The position numbers and the translations under genes were made by a program. From a bacterium (lineage in GTDB: Bacteria > Bacillota_I > Bacilli_A > RF39 > UBA660), in assembly GCA_019423565.1 (NCBI GenBank), contig JAHZBE010000006.1, forward strand, positions 1 to 64,000: a stretch of DNA of 64,000 nt, given 5' to 3'. Of this stretch, positions 24,980 through 33,719 are shown piece after piece; the stretch's first letter is position 1; each line of letters opens with the position of its first letter. The notes under the pieces are model-generated. The model worked only from the letters and a program-made list of their open reading frames with translations. It was not told the origin of the DNA and searched no databases.

Positions 24980-26788
24980 ATGACTGAAATAATTAAAGAT
25001 AGAAGTATGATTGACGATAAATATAAATGGGATTTAACTAAGATATATAAAACTAATGCTGATTTTGAAAGTGACTGCAAGAAAGTAAAAAATTTAATTA
25101 CAGAATATAGAAAAAAGTATGAAAATCATACTATGGATAATGCTAAAATATTTTATGATTCTATAGTTGATGAACTAGAAATAGAAAGATTACTTGAAAA
25201 ATTGTATAGTTATTCAAATCTTAAAAAAGATGAAGATGTAGCAAATACAGAAAATCAAGAACTTAGAAGTAAAGTTGTTAATTTATATGATTATGCATCT
25301 AAGAACATGTTTTTTACAAGTACTGAAATGTTAAAAAAAGATTATTCTTTAATAGAAGAATTTTATAAAGAAGAACCAAGACTTTTAGAACATGAAAATA
25401 ATTTGAAAGATTCATTTAGATATAAAAAATATATGTTATCTGATGAAGAAGAAAAATTATTATCAAATATATCAAAAGCATTTGGTAATGATGAAGAAAC
25501 ATATGGCTATTTAGTTGATTCTGATATGACTTTTGGTGAAATTAAAGATGAAAATGGTAATATGGTAGAACTTACTGATACAAATTATAGTGTTTATATA
25601 GAGTCTAAAAATAGAAGTGTTAGAAAAGCTGCTTTTGAATCATTATATAATCATTATAAACAATTTAAAAATACAATTACATCATTATTTAATGGTTCTA
25701 TTAATGAAAGTGTTAGTATGGCAAAATTAAGAGGATATCCTTCAGCATTTTTGGCATCACTTTATAAAGATGATATGAAAGAAAGTGTTTATAATACTTT
25801 AGTAGATACAATTCATAATAATTTAGATGTATATCAAAAATATTATGAATTAAAGAAAGAAGTTCTTAATTTAGATGAATTACATTTATATGATATATAT
25901 ACTCCTATGATAGATGAAAGTGGTAAAAAGTATTCATTTGAAGAAGCCAAAGAAATGGTTTTAAATGCACTTAGTGTATTAGGTGATGATTACATTAATA
26001 ACTTTAAGAAAATCTTTGATGAAAAATGGGTAGATGTTTATCCAAATAAAAATAAAAGAGGAGGAGCATACTCTGGTGGATGCTATGATACATATCCATA
26101 TATTCTTTTAAATTATCAAGGAACACTTAATGATGTATCAACACTTGCACATGAAGGTGGACATTCTATGCATACTTACTATACTGTAAATAATCAGCCT
26201 ATTCAGTATGGTAGTTATCCAATATTTGTGGCTGAAGTAGCAAGTACTGTAAATGAAATATTACTTTCAAAATATTTACTTAAAACAAGTAAAAGTAAAG
26301 AAGAAAAATTAATTGTACTTAATAAATTACTTGAATTATTTAAAGGTACAATATATCGTCAAGTTATGTTTTCTGAATTTGAAAAATATGCATATGATTT
26401 AATAGAAAATGATGATGTAATTACATCTGATAAATTATGTGATAAATACTATGAACTAAATAAATTATATTTTGGCAAAAACGTAGTAGTAGATGATTTA
26501 ATTAGATATGAATGGGAAAAAGTTCCTCATTTCTATTATGATTTCTATGTATATAAATATGCGACAGGAATAAGTGCTGCATGTAAAATAGCAGAAGGTA
26601 TTTTAAATAATGAAGAGGGAGCACTAGATAATTATTTAAAAATGCTTAAAAATGGATGCAGAGAAAATCCTTTAAATACATTAAAAATTGCAGGAGTAGA
26701 TATGGAAGACAAAGAAGTATACGAAAGTGCGATTAGAATGTTTGATGAAGCAATAGAAGAGTTTAAAACTTTATCATATAAAAAATAG
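24980..26788 (+). CDS. pepF: Oligoendopeptidase F (M3B metallopeptidase)
   Basis: 602 residues. Zinc motif HEGGH at 391-395 (HExxH type, with the M3 pattern LAHEGGHSMHTYY) and the later metal-ligand Glu in FVAEVASTVNE. PepF cuts peptides of about 7-17 residues in the cytoplasm. Length is standard. It lies between dnaK and dnaJ, which are adjacent in B. subtilis; only 12 bp separate it from dnaJ, so it may be heat-regulated with the chaperones. Confidence 0.94.
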   Translation: MTEIIKDRSMIDDKYKWDLTKIYKTNADFESDCKKVKNLITEYRKKYENHTMDNAKIFYDSIVDELEIERLLEKLYSYSNLKKDEDVANTENQELRSKVVNLYDYASKNMFFTSTEMLKKDYSLIEEFYKEEPRLLEHENNLKDSFRYKKYMLSDEEEKLLSNISKAFGNDEETYGYLVDSDMTFGEIKDENGNMVELTDTNYSVYIESKNRSVRKAAFESLYNHYKQFKNTITSLFNGSINESVSMAKLRGYPSAFLASLYKDDMKESVYNTLVDTIHNNLDVYQKYYELKKEVLNLDELHLYDIYTPMIDESGKKYSFEEAKEMVLNALSVLGDDYINNFKKIFDEKWVDVYPNKNKRGGAYSGGCYDTYPYILLNYQGTLNDVSTLAHEGGHSMHTYYTVNNQPIQYGSYPIFVAEVASTVNEILLSKYLLKTSKSKEEKLIVLNKLLELFKGTIYRQVMFSEFEKYAYDLIENDDVITSDKLCDKYYELNKLYFGKNVVVDDLIRYEWEKVPHFYYDFYVYKYATGISAACKIAEGILNNEEGALDNYLKMLKNGCRENPLNTLKIAGVDMEDKEVYESAIRMFDEAIEEFKTLSYKK

Positions 26789-26800
26789 AGGTGAAGTAAA

Positions 26801-27955
26801 TTGGCAAAGAGAGATTATTATGAGGTTTTAGGAGTATCTAAAACTGCGACTGATAAAGAAATAAAAAGTGCTTTTAGACGTTTAGCAAAAGAATACCATC
26901 CTGATTTAAATAAAGCACCAGATGCTGCTGAAAAATTTAAAGAAGTACAAGAAGCATATGAAGTATTATCTGATGAAAATAAAAGAAAAATGTATGATCA
27001 ATATGGTCATGCTGCATTTGATCAAAATGGTAATGCTGGATATGGTGGATTTAATGGTGGATTTAACGGAGGCTTCTCATCTTCATCATTTGGTTTTGAT
27101 GATATAGATTTATCTGATATATTATCAGGTGTATTTGGCCAAAGTTTTGGCTTTGGTGGTGGAAGCAGAAAGAGTTCTAATAGAGCACAAAAAGGTAAAG
27201 ATTTATTATTTAATATGAAGTTATCTTTTATGGAAGCAGTTTATGGATGCAAAAAAGATTTTACACTTGATGTATATGAAACTTGTGATAGCTGTAATGG
27301 TAAAGGTGGACATGGAGAAAAGAAATGTTCAAGATGTCATGGCTCTGGTACGGTAACAGAAGAACAAAGAACAATGTTCGGATCATTTGTTTCAAAAACA
27401 ACATGTCCAGAGTGTTCAGGAAGAGGTAAATCATTTGATACTGTATGTTCTGATTGTAAAGGAACAGGTAAAGTAAAAAAGAGAAAAACAATTACAGTTA
27501 CAGTTCCAGCAGGTATTGATGAAGGCCAACAAATTCGTATAAAAGAAAAAGGTGAAGCTGGAGTCAATGGTGGACCTAATGGTGACGTTTATGTTGAATT
27601 TCATATTGAGGACCATCAAATATTTAAAAGAGATGGTAATGATGTTTATATGGAATTGCCTATAAACATAGTAGAAGCAACTTTAGGATGTAAGAAAGAT
27701 GTTCCTTTAATGAAAGAAAGTATAGTATTAAATATACCAGAAGGAACTCAAAATGGAGATAAGCATAGAATTAAAGGAAAAGGTGTTCCATACATTAATT
27801 CATCAAAAGTTGGAGACATGTATATTGTTATAAAAGTTGTTATACCAACTAAACTTGATAAGAATCAAAGAGAATTATTTAATGAATTATCTAAAACTAA
27901 TTTAGATGATAATAATGATTTCATAACAAGATTTAGGAAATTTTTTAGAAGGTAA
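26801..27955 (+). CDS. dnaJ: Chaperone DnaJ (Hsp40)
   Basis: 384 residues from a TTG start, with AGAGGTGA 6 nt upstream. J domain with HPD (EYHPDLNK), a Gly/Phe-rich linker (about 75-115), a zinc domain with four repeats CDSCNGKG, CSRCHGSG, CPECSGRG and CSDCKGTG, then the C-terminal substrate-binding part. It stimulates DnaK ATP hydrolysis and delivers clients. It is separated from dnaK by pepF. Confidence 0.97.
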   Translation: MAKRDYYEVLGVSKTATDKEIKSAFRRLAKEYHPDLNKAPDAAEKFKEVQEAYEVLSDENKRKMYDQYGHAAFDQNGNAGYGGFNGGFNGGFSSSSFGFDDIDLSDILSGVFGQSFGFGGGSRKSSNRAQKGKDLLFNMKLSFMEAVYGCKKDFTLDVYETCDSCNGKGGHGEKKCSRCHGSGTVTEEQRTMFGSFVSKTTCPECSGRGKSFDTVCSDCKGTGKVKKRKTITVTVPAGIDEGQQIRIKEKGEAGVNGGPNGDVYVEFHIEDHQIFKRDGNDVYMELPINIVEATLGCKKDVPLMKESIVLNIPEGTQNGDKHRIKGKGVPYINSSKVGDMYIVIKVVIPTKLDKNQRELFNELSKTNLDDNNDFITRFRKFFRR

Positions 27956-27982
27956 AAGAGAAAAATCTCTTTTACTTTTTTT
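27952..27982 (+). terminator. Terminator after dnaJ
   Basis: GTAAAAGAGA (27952-27961) and TCTCTTTTAC (27966-27975), perfect 10-bp stem with an AAAA loop, then TTTTTTT. Confidence 0.9.
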
Positions 27983-27993
27983 CTTTAAAAAGA

Positions 27994-28022
27994 TTGTATG
28001 TAATAAATTTATATGATAAAAT
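27994..28022 (+). promoter_or_regulatory. Likely promoter of the HerA-like gene
   Basis: TTGTAT (27994-27999), 17-bp spacer, TAAAAT (28017-28022). Confidence 0.45.
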
Positions 28023-28047
28023 ATAACTATAGAAAGTAGGGGTATTG

Positions 28048-29778
28048 ATGCTAGGAAAAATAATTTCAATTGAGGGAAATAAAGTTAAAATAGAATTATC
28101 TATTGATATTTCAAACAAAATTAATTTATTAAATTTACATGTTGCTTTTGAATGTCAAGATAAAAAAATAATAGGGGAAATAATATCATTAGATTTAAAA
28201 TATGCAACTGTTATGCTTGTTGGTGAAATTCAAAACAATACATTTATTTCAGGTGTTAATTCAAAACCATCTTTTGCATCGTCAATAAGAGTTATTAACA
28301 AAAATGAATTGGAATTAATAACTGATAGTTCAAATTTAGAATATGCAGTTAATTTTGGTAGAATTCCTTTATATTCCAATTATCCATTAAATTTAAATCC
28401 AGAAAGCTTTTTTTCTAATCATTCTTGTATAGTGGGTAACTCTGGAAGTGGTAAATCATGTGCAGTTGCTAGATTATTGCAAAATATTTTTTCAAATAAG
28501 ATTAAACCTAAAACAAATATATTTATATTTGATGTATTTGGTGAATATCATAATGCTTTAGCTAATTATGGAATAATAAATTATAAATCATATACTACTG
28601 ATAGATCAGATAAGACAAGTGAACTTATAAAAATACCAATATGGCTTTTAAATGTAGAAGATTTAGCATTGTTACTTGAAATAGAAAATTATATACAACT
28701 ACCAATAATAGAAAAAATGTTAAGAGTTGTTACTATATTTTCAAAAGAGAAAGAAGAACAGGAAAAATGTAAAGATGATATAATTGCAAGAGCAATTCTT
28801 GAAATATTGTATAGTGGAAGACAACCTGTACAATTAAGGGATCAAGTTATGGCCATATTGACCAATTTTGGAACTGATACTTTAAATCTTGAAACTAAAG
28901 TTATTGTTCCAGGATGGACAAGAACTTTGAAACAGTGTTTGCAACTTGATAAAGATGGAAAAATACAGGAAATTCAATTAGTGTCTGAATTTATTGGTAG
29001 ATTTGTTTCATCAGATATTGAATTAGATTTACCAAATGGTAATATGTACTATACGCTTGAAAATTTATATGAAGCGTTAGAACTTGCATTTATATCAGAA
29101 GGAGCATTAAAAAGTGATGCAATATATGATAAAGTAAATTCAATTAAAGTAAGATTAAAGTCAATAATAGAAGGTGAATTTGGTGATTATTTTAGATATG
29201 ATCATTTTGTTACCAAAGAAGAATATATAGAATCATTAAATAATAATGGTGAAAATCAAATTGTGAATTTTAATATAAATTCTATAACAGATAGACAAGC
29301 TAAAATTATAATTAAAGTTTTATCTAAAATGTTTTTAGAATATTCATTTAGAGTAGAGCCTCGTGCAAGCAAACCAATTCATATTTTTATTGAAGAAGCA
29401 CATAGATATGTTCAAAATGACAATGATGTAAAGCTTATTGGTTATAATATATTTGAAAAAATTGCAAAAGAAGGAAGAAAATATGGAGTTATTTTGTGTT
29501 TAATAACACAAAGACCATCAGAACTTAGCGATACAACTATGTCACAATGTTCAAATTATATAATCTTAAGATTGATTAATCCAAATGATATTTCATATGT
29601 TAGAAAAATTGTTCCTAATGTAACAGAAGAAATGCTAGATAAGATTAAATCATTACAACCAGGTTTTTCATTAATGTTTGGTAGTGCATTTAAAGTACCA
29701 ATTGTTGTTAAATTTGATTTGCCAAATCCAAGACCATATAGTGATAGTATTCATATAAAAGAAACATGGTATAAATAA
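28048..29778 (+). CDS. HerA-like DNA-translocase ATPase (DUF87/FtsK-HerA superfamily)
   Basis: 576 residues. An N-terminal beta-barrel-like region (1-70; GKIISIEGNKVKIEL) of HAS-barrel type precedes the P-loop GNSGSGKS (130-137) and a late Walker B, IHIFIEEAHRY (about 450), followed by ITQRPSELSDTTMSQCSNY with the sensor-type Gln/Arg. This order is that of HerA hexameric translocases. In archaea HerA works with the nuclease NurA; in bacteria HerA-like ATPases often pair with Sir2 or DUF4297 effectors in phage defence. No nuclease or Sir2 gene is beside it; a AAA+ gene converges on it. Start ATG 28048 follows AGGGG. Confidence 0.8.
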   Translation: MLGKIISIEGNKVKIELSIDISNKINLLNLHVAFECQDKKIIGEIISLDLKYATVMLVGEIQNNTFISGVNSKPSFASSIRVINKNELELITDSSNLEYAVNFGRIPLYSNYPLNLNPESFFSNHSCIVGNSGSGKSCAVARLLQNIFSNKIKPKTNIFIFDVFGEYHNALANYGIINYKSYTTDRSDKTSELIKIPIWLLNVEDLALLLEIENYIQLPIIEKMLRVVTIFSKEKEEQEKCKDDIIARAILEILYSGRQPVQLRDQVMAILTNFGTDTLNLETKVIVPGWTRTLKQCLQLDKDGKIQEIQLVSEFIGRFVSSDIELDLPNGNMYYTLENLYEALELAFISEGALKSDAIYDKVNSIKVRLKSIIEGEFGDYFRYDHFVTKEEYIESLNNNGENQIVNFNINSITDRQAKIIIKVLSKMFLEYSFRVEPRASKPIHIFIEEAHRYVQNDNDVKLIGYNIFEKIAKEGRKYGVILCLITQRPSELSDTTMSQCSNYIILRLINPNDISYVRKIVPNVTEEMLDKIKSLQPGFSLMFGSAFKVPIVVKFDLPNPRPYSDSIHIKETWYK

Positions 29779-29820
29779 AAAATGTAGGACTTATAATTAA
29801 AGTTCTACATTTTCTTTTTC
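29779..29820. terminator. Bidirectional terminator between the HerA-like and AAA+ genes
   Basis: AAAATGTAGGACTT (29779-29792) pairs with AAGTTCTACATTTT (29800-29813), 14 bp with one G-U, loop 7 nt. Confidence 0.85.
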
Positions 29821-30747
29821 TAAATATTCTTTAAATATTTCTTTAAATTTAACAATCTCTTTTTGTACTACATCTGAGTATACACTATTACAATTTTTTA
29901 TTGCTGCATATATATGTCTAAATGTAACTATATCTGAGTTTTCAAATCTAGCATATGTAAAGCATTTTGATAAAAGTGCGAGCGAAACATCTGGATATCT
30001 TGAATTATTTTCATAAACCCTTTTATATTCACTTGTCATATCAACTATAAATTTACATACTTGTTCTAATAAATAAGTTGTGTATGGCCATCTAACACCA
30101 GTTGATTTTTCGATTTTTTTTGTTGTACCAACAAGAATTTTTACAGTTGTTTCTTGATCTGGTTCTGCAACTTCTATTCTTTCAAAACGTCTTAAGAATG
30201 CTTTATCTTTAAGTAAGTTTTCTTCAAATTCTTGAGTAGTAGTCGCACCAATTATTTTTATGTCACCTCTATCAAGACCTGGTTTTAACATATTTAGAAA
30301 GTCAACATCACCATTTTTTGATGCTGTAACAAGTGTATGTATTTCATCAATAAATAGAATTATATCTTTTTTACCCATTATTTCATTAATTAAAAGTTGA
30401 AGTTTAGAATCTTCGACACCATCATTTGTATATGTTCCAAGTAATGAAGAAGTATTAATTTTATATATTTTTGTATTTAATAGTGCATTAGGTACTTCTT
30501 TTCTTTGAATTAAATAATTTAGTCCTTCAACAATAGCAGTTTTACCTATACCTGGTTTACCTGTTAAAACAGCAGATTTTTCAGGGCTAAGTAATACAAG
30601 TATTAATTTTTTTATTTCTTCTTCTCTAGCAATAGCGGGATTAGTAACATATTCTTTTTTACTTAAGTCTTCTGCATAAGTATTAAGCATACTAAATCCA
30701 TTTGAAAATGGGCTAGGATTATATTCCATAAAATCATTATTATCCAT
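29797..30747 (-). CDS. Stand-alone AAA+ ATPase resembling ClpA/ClpB D1
   Basis: 316 residues. Walker A GKPGIGKT (63-70), Walker B ILFIDEIH (130-137), sensor-1-like IKIIGATTT (about 158-166), and an arginine-finger segment FLRRFERIEV. The sequence NPAIAREEEIKKLI before Walker A and PDVSLALLSKCFTYAR after it are typical of the first AAA+ module of Clp unfoldases. There is no Clp N-domain, no second AAA+ module and no ClpP-loop, so it is not a full ClpB or ClpC. The partner is unknown; it converges on a HerA-like gene and sits in the heat-shock neighbourhood. Confidence 0.75.
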   Translation of the reverse strand: MDNNDFMEYNPSPFSNGFSMLNTYAEDLSKKEYVTNPAIAREEEIKKLILVLLSPEKSAVLTGKPGIGKTAIVEGLNYLIQRKEVPNALLNTKIYKINTSSLLGTYTNDGVEDSKLQLLINEIMGKKDIILFIDEIHTLVTASKNGDVDFLNMLKPGLDRGDIKIIGATTTQEFEENLLKDKAFLRRFERIEVAEPDQETTVKILVGTTKKIEKSTGVRWPYTTYLLEQVCKFIVDMTSEYKRVYENNSRYPDVSLALLSKCFTYARFENSDIVTFRHIYAAIKNCNSVYSDVVQKEIVKFKEIFKEYLEKENVEL

Positions 30748-30884
30748 ATATCATTCTCCTTAACAATATTAGTATACCAAAATATGACATTTTTTACTAG
30801 TAAAATTTTGTAAAGAAACATAAATGTTCGTAAAATTCATTGTTTATTATTTTTTTCTAATTTATAATGAAAGTGGTGATAAAT

Positions 30885-31592
30885 ATGCAGAGATATTTTG
30901 CAGTAGATAAAGATTTAAATATTAGTGATAAAGATAAACATCATATAATAAATGTAATGAGAATGAAAATAAATGACAAAATAGAAATTGTATATGATGA
31001 AAAAGTTTATTTGTGTGAGATAAATGATATATCCAAAAAAGATGTAAGTTATAGTGTAAAAGATATTATTGATGTAAATAATGAACTTCCTGTAAAGGTA
31101 ACAATAGCAGTTTCTTTAGTAAATGAAAAGAAACTTGATTTTATTTTACAAAAGTGTACAGAACTTGGTATATATGATTTTATACTTGTAAGTTCTGATA
31201 GAAGTAAAATAAAAATTGACGGAAAAGAAAACAAGAAAATAGAGAGATGGAATACAATTACAAAGGAAGCAGCAGAACAATCCCATAGAAATATTAAGCC
31301 TGTTATTAAAGGTATTATGTCTATAAATGAGGTATCAAAATTGGATTATGATTTAAAACTTACATGTTCAACAAAAGAAAATGAAAAAACTATTAAAAAT
31401 GTGTTACAAAATTCGACAAATTGTGATAAAATTATCATAGTGGTTGGTCCCGAAGGTGGACTTACTAATTATGAGGAAGAAATTTTAAAAGAAAATAATT
31501 ATATTCCTATTACTTTAGGTAACTTAATTTTAAGGACGGAAACTGTTCCAATGTATATTATGAGTTTAATAAATTATGAGGTGTCACTATGA
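30885..31592 (+). CDS. rsmE: 16S rRNA (uracil1498-N3)-methyltransferase RsmE
   Basis: 235 residues. N-terminal PUA-like domain (MQRYFAVDKDL, HHIINVMRMKINDKI) and a C-terminal SPOUT knot domain with VVGPEGGLTNYEEE and LGNLILRTETVPMYI, which bind SAM. It methylates U1498 of 16S rRNA. The ATG at 30885 follows GTGGTGA; an ATG at 30867 lacks a site. Its order after dnaJ and before mtaB matches B. subtilis (dnaJ-prmA-rsmE-mtaB), but prmA is missing here. Confidence 0.95.
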   Translation: MQRYFAVDKDLNISDKDKHHIINVMRMKINDKIEIVYDEKVYLCEINDISKKDVSYSVKDIIDVNNELPVKVTIAVSLVNEKKLDFILQKCTELGIYDFILVSSDRSKIKIDGKENKKIERWNTITKEAAEQSHRNIKPVIKGIMSINEVSKLDYDLKLTCSTKENEKTIKNVLQNSTNCDKIIIVVGPEGGLTNYEEEILKENNYIPITLGNLILRTETVPMYIMSLINYEVSL

Positions 31593-32296
31593 TTAATATT
31601 AGTTTTATGTTATATGATTTTTCAGAAATGGATAGAAGTAGTTTAATACTTTTATTTTTAATAATTCTTGTTTTTTTAATGATTGTTAGTATTACTGTCA
31701 TAAATTTAATAACAAAAAGTAAAAATAAAAAATATGATATAAGTAATAAAAATATAAAAAAATATTCTGAACTTATTAATGATGAAATATTAGTTGATAA
31801 AGATAAGGAAATAAGTGAAGAAATAGAGTCTTTAGAACTTGACGAACCAAAAGAAGAAGTCATTGTTACAAAACCAAATAGTATTGAAGAAATATCAAGA
31901 TTAATTGAAGATACTTTGGAACAAGAACCTATAGATTTAACTAAATTTGAAGAAGAACAAGAAAAAGATGCGATTATAAGTTATGATGAACTTGTTAAAA
32001 GAGCAGGCGCTAAGAAGATAATTTATAGAGCAGAAACAAAAGCAGAAGAAAAAAAAGAACCAGTAGTAACCATAAAAGAAGAAAACAATAATGAAAAAAA
32101 GATTAATAAAGAATATTCAAGTACCTTTAAAGCATCTCAAATAGTTTCACCAATATATGGTATTAAGAAAACAGAAAATATTGAAGAAAATTTCATTGAT
32201 TTAGAAGAGTTTAAATTAGATGAAACAAAAAGTGAAGAAGAAAGAGAAAATGAGTTTTTAGGAAACTTAAAAACATTTAGAAATAATCTTGACTAA
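31589..32296 (+). CDS. Membrane-anchored acidic protein of unknown function
   Basis: 235 residues. It begins at ATG 31589 overlapping the rsmE stop (ATGA), so it is translationally coupled to it. One membrane segment (about 17-42, LILLFLIILVFLMIVSITVI) is followed by a Glu/Lys-rich, probably extended cytoplasmic part with short ordered islands (ISYDELVKRAGAKKIIY, TFKASQIVSPIYGI). The composition resembles scaffold or adaptor proteins of the envelope. No recognised domain. Confidence 0.65.
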   Translation: MINISFMLYDFSEMDRSSLILLFLIILVFLMIVSITVINLITKSKNKKYDISNKNIKKYSELINDEILVDKDKEISEEIESLELDEPKEEVIVTKPNSIEEISRLIEDTLEQEPIDLTKFEEEQEKDAIISYDELVKRAGAKKIIYRAETKAEEKKEPVVTIKEENNNEKKINKEYSSTFKASQIVSPIYGIKKTENIEENFIDLEEFKLDETKSEEERENEFLGNLKTFRNNLD

Positions 32297-32316
32297 TTAA
32301 AAAGTTATGATATCAT

Positions 32317-32346
32317 AAAACAGTAATTATTTACTGTTTTTGTTTT
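32317..32346 (+). terminator. Hairpin before mtaB
   Basis: AAAACAGTAA (32317-32326) pairs with TTACTGTTTT (32331-32340), loop TTAT, then TGTTTT. Confidence 0.75.
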
Positions 32347-32359
32347 AAGGAGGTATATT

Positions 32360-33664
32360 ATGAAAGTTGGATTTTGTTCATTAGGTTGTAAAGTTAATGC
32401 ATATGAAACAGAGTACGCAATTAATGAATTTAAAAAAAGAGGTTATGAGATAGTATCTTTTGATGATTATGCAGATGTTTATGTAGTAAATACTTGTTCT
32501 GTTACTAATGCAAGTGATCAAAAAAGTAGAAAAATGCTTAGAAGTGCATGTAATAAAAATAAGAATGCTGTTGTTGTTGCGATGGGTTGTTATGCTCAGG
32601 TTAATTCAAAAGTAATAGAAGATATAGATGGTGTTTCAATAATTATAGGTAATAAGGATAAAAATAAAATAGTAGACTTAGTAGAAGAATATATAAAAGA
32701 TAATAAAAAAATAGAAAATATTTATGATTTATTTCATACATCTTTTGAAGATATGTATTTAGATAAATTTGAAAATCATACAAGAGCATTTGTTAAGATT
32801 CAAGATGGATGTAATAACTTTTGTTCATATTGTATAATTCCATATACAAGAGGTAATGTAAGAAGTAAGAAAAAAGAAAATGTAATAAGCGAAATAAAAG
32901 CACTTGTTAAAAATGGTTATAAAGAAGTTGTATTAACTGGAATACATACAGGTCATTATGGTCAAGATTTAAAAGAATATGATTTTAGTGATTTACTTTT
33001 AGAGTTAGAACAAATAGATGGTTTAGAAAGAATTAGAATATCATCAATTGAAATAACAGAATTAACAGATAAATTTATGGATGTACTTAAAACAAGTAAA
33101 AAAATAGTTAATCATATTCATATTCCACTTCAAAGTGGTTGTGATAAGATTTTAAAAGCAATGAATAGAAAATATGATATGCAGTATTTTATTAATAAAA
33201 TAAATCAAATTAGAAGTATTAGAAAAGACATAGCAATAACAAGTGATGTTATAGTAGGTTTTCCAGGTGAAACAGATGAAGATTTTAATATAACAAAAGA
33301 AAATATTAAGAAAATTAAATTTACTGAACTTCATGTATTTCCATATTCAAAAAGAGAAGGTACACCAGCTGCGATTATGAAAAATCAAATAGATGGGAAT
33401 GTTAAAAAGCAAAGAGTAAAAGAATTAATTGAAGTAAGTGAAGAATTAAAAAATGAATATTATAAAAAATTTATAGGTAAATCTTTAGAAGTATTAGTCG
33501 AAACATATTCTGATGGATATTTAATTGGTCATTTATCAAACTATGGTAAAGTTAAATTTAAAGGTGATGAAAGTTTTTTACATAGTCTTGTAATGGTTAA
33601 ATTAAATGATTACATAAATGATGAATTTATGGGTGGACTTGTAAAAGAAGAAATATTAGCTTAA
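32360..33664 (+). CDS. mtaB: tRNA t6A37 methylthiotransferase MtaB
   Basis: 434 residues. Radical-SAM enzyme that adds methylthio to t6A37 of tRNA. An N-terminal UPF0004 domain with three Cys (GCKVN, NTCSVTN, GCYAQ) holds one Fe-S cluster. The radical-SAM motif is CNNFCSYC (CxxxCxxC) in DGCNNFCSYCIIPYTRG; a C-terminal TRAM domain follows (about 365-425). MtaB rather than MiaB is favoured by the opening GFCSLGCKVNAYETE and by position behind rsmE as in B. subtilis. Ribosome binding site AAGGAGGT. Confidence 0.93.
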   Translation: MKVGFCSLGCKVNAYETEYAINEFKKRGYEIVSFDDYADVYVVNTCSVTNASDQKSRKMLRSACNKNKNAVVVAMGCYAQVNSKVIEDIDGVSIIIGNKDKNKIVDLVEEYIKDNKKIENIYDLFHTSFEDMYLDKFENHTRAFVKIQDGCNNFCSYCIIPYTRGNVRSKKKENVISEIKALVKNGYKEVVLTGIHTGHYGQDLKEYDFSDLLLELEQIDGLERIRISSIEITELTDKFMDVLKTSKKIVNHIHIPLQSGCDKILKAMNRKYDMQYFINKINQIRSIRKDIAITSDVIVGFPGETDEDFNITKENIKKIKFTELHVFPYSKREGTPAAIMKNQIDGNVKKQRVKELIEVSEELKNEYYKKFIGKSLEVLVETYSDGYLIGHLSNYGKVKFKGDESFLHSLVMVKLNDYINDEFMGGLVKEEILA

Positions 33665-33690
33665 AGGTACTTAAAAAATGTACCTTTTTT
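33663..33690 (+). terminator. Terminator after mtaB
   Basis: AAAGGTAC (33663-33670) and GTACCTTT (33680-33687), perfect 8-bp stem, T-tract follows. Confidence 0.85.
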
Positions 33691-33719
33691 TGATATAATT
33701 AAGTTTAGTGAGGTTAAGT

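Noticed and set aside
27261..27619. Minus-strand frames of 60-76 codons inside dnaJ
   Set aside because: They lie opposite the conserved zinc repeats of DnaJ, have no start signals and are coding shadows.
28048..29778. HerA-like gene as part of a known HerA-Sir2 or HerA-DUF4297 defence system
   Set aside because: No Sir2, DUF4297, NurA or other nuclease gene is next to it; only an AAA+ ATPase converges on it.
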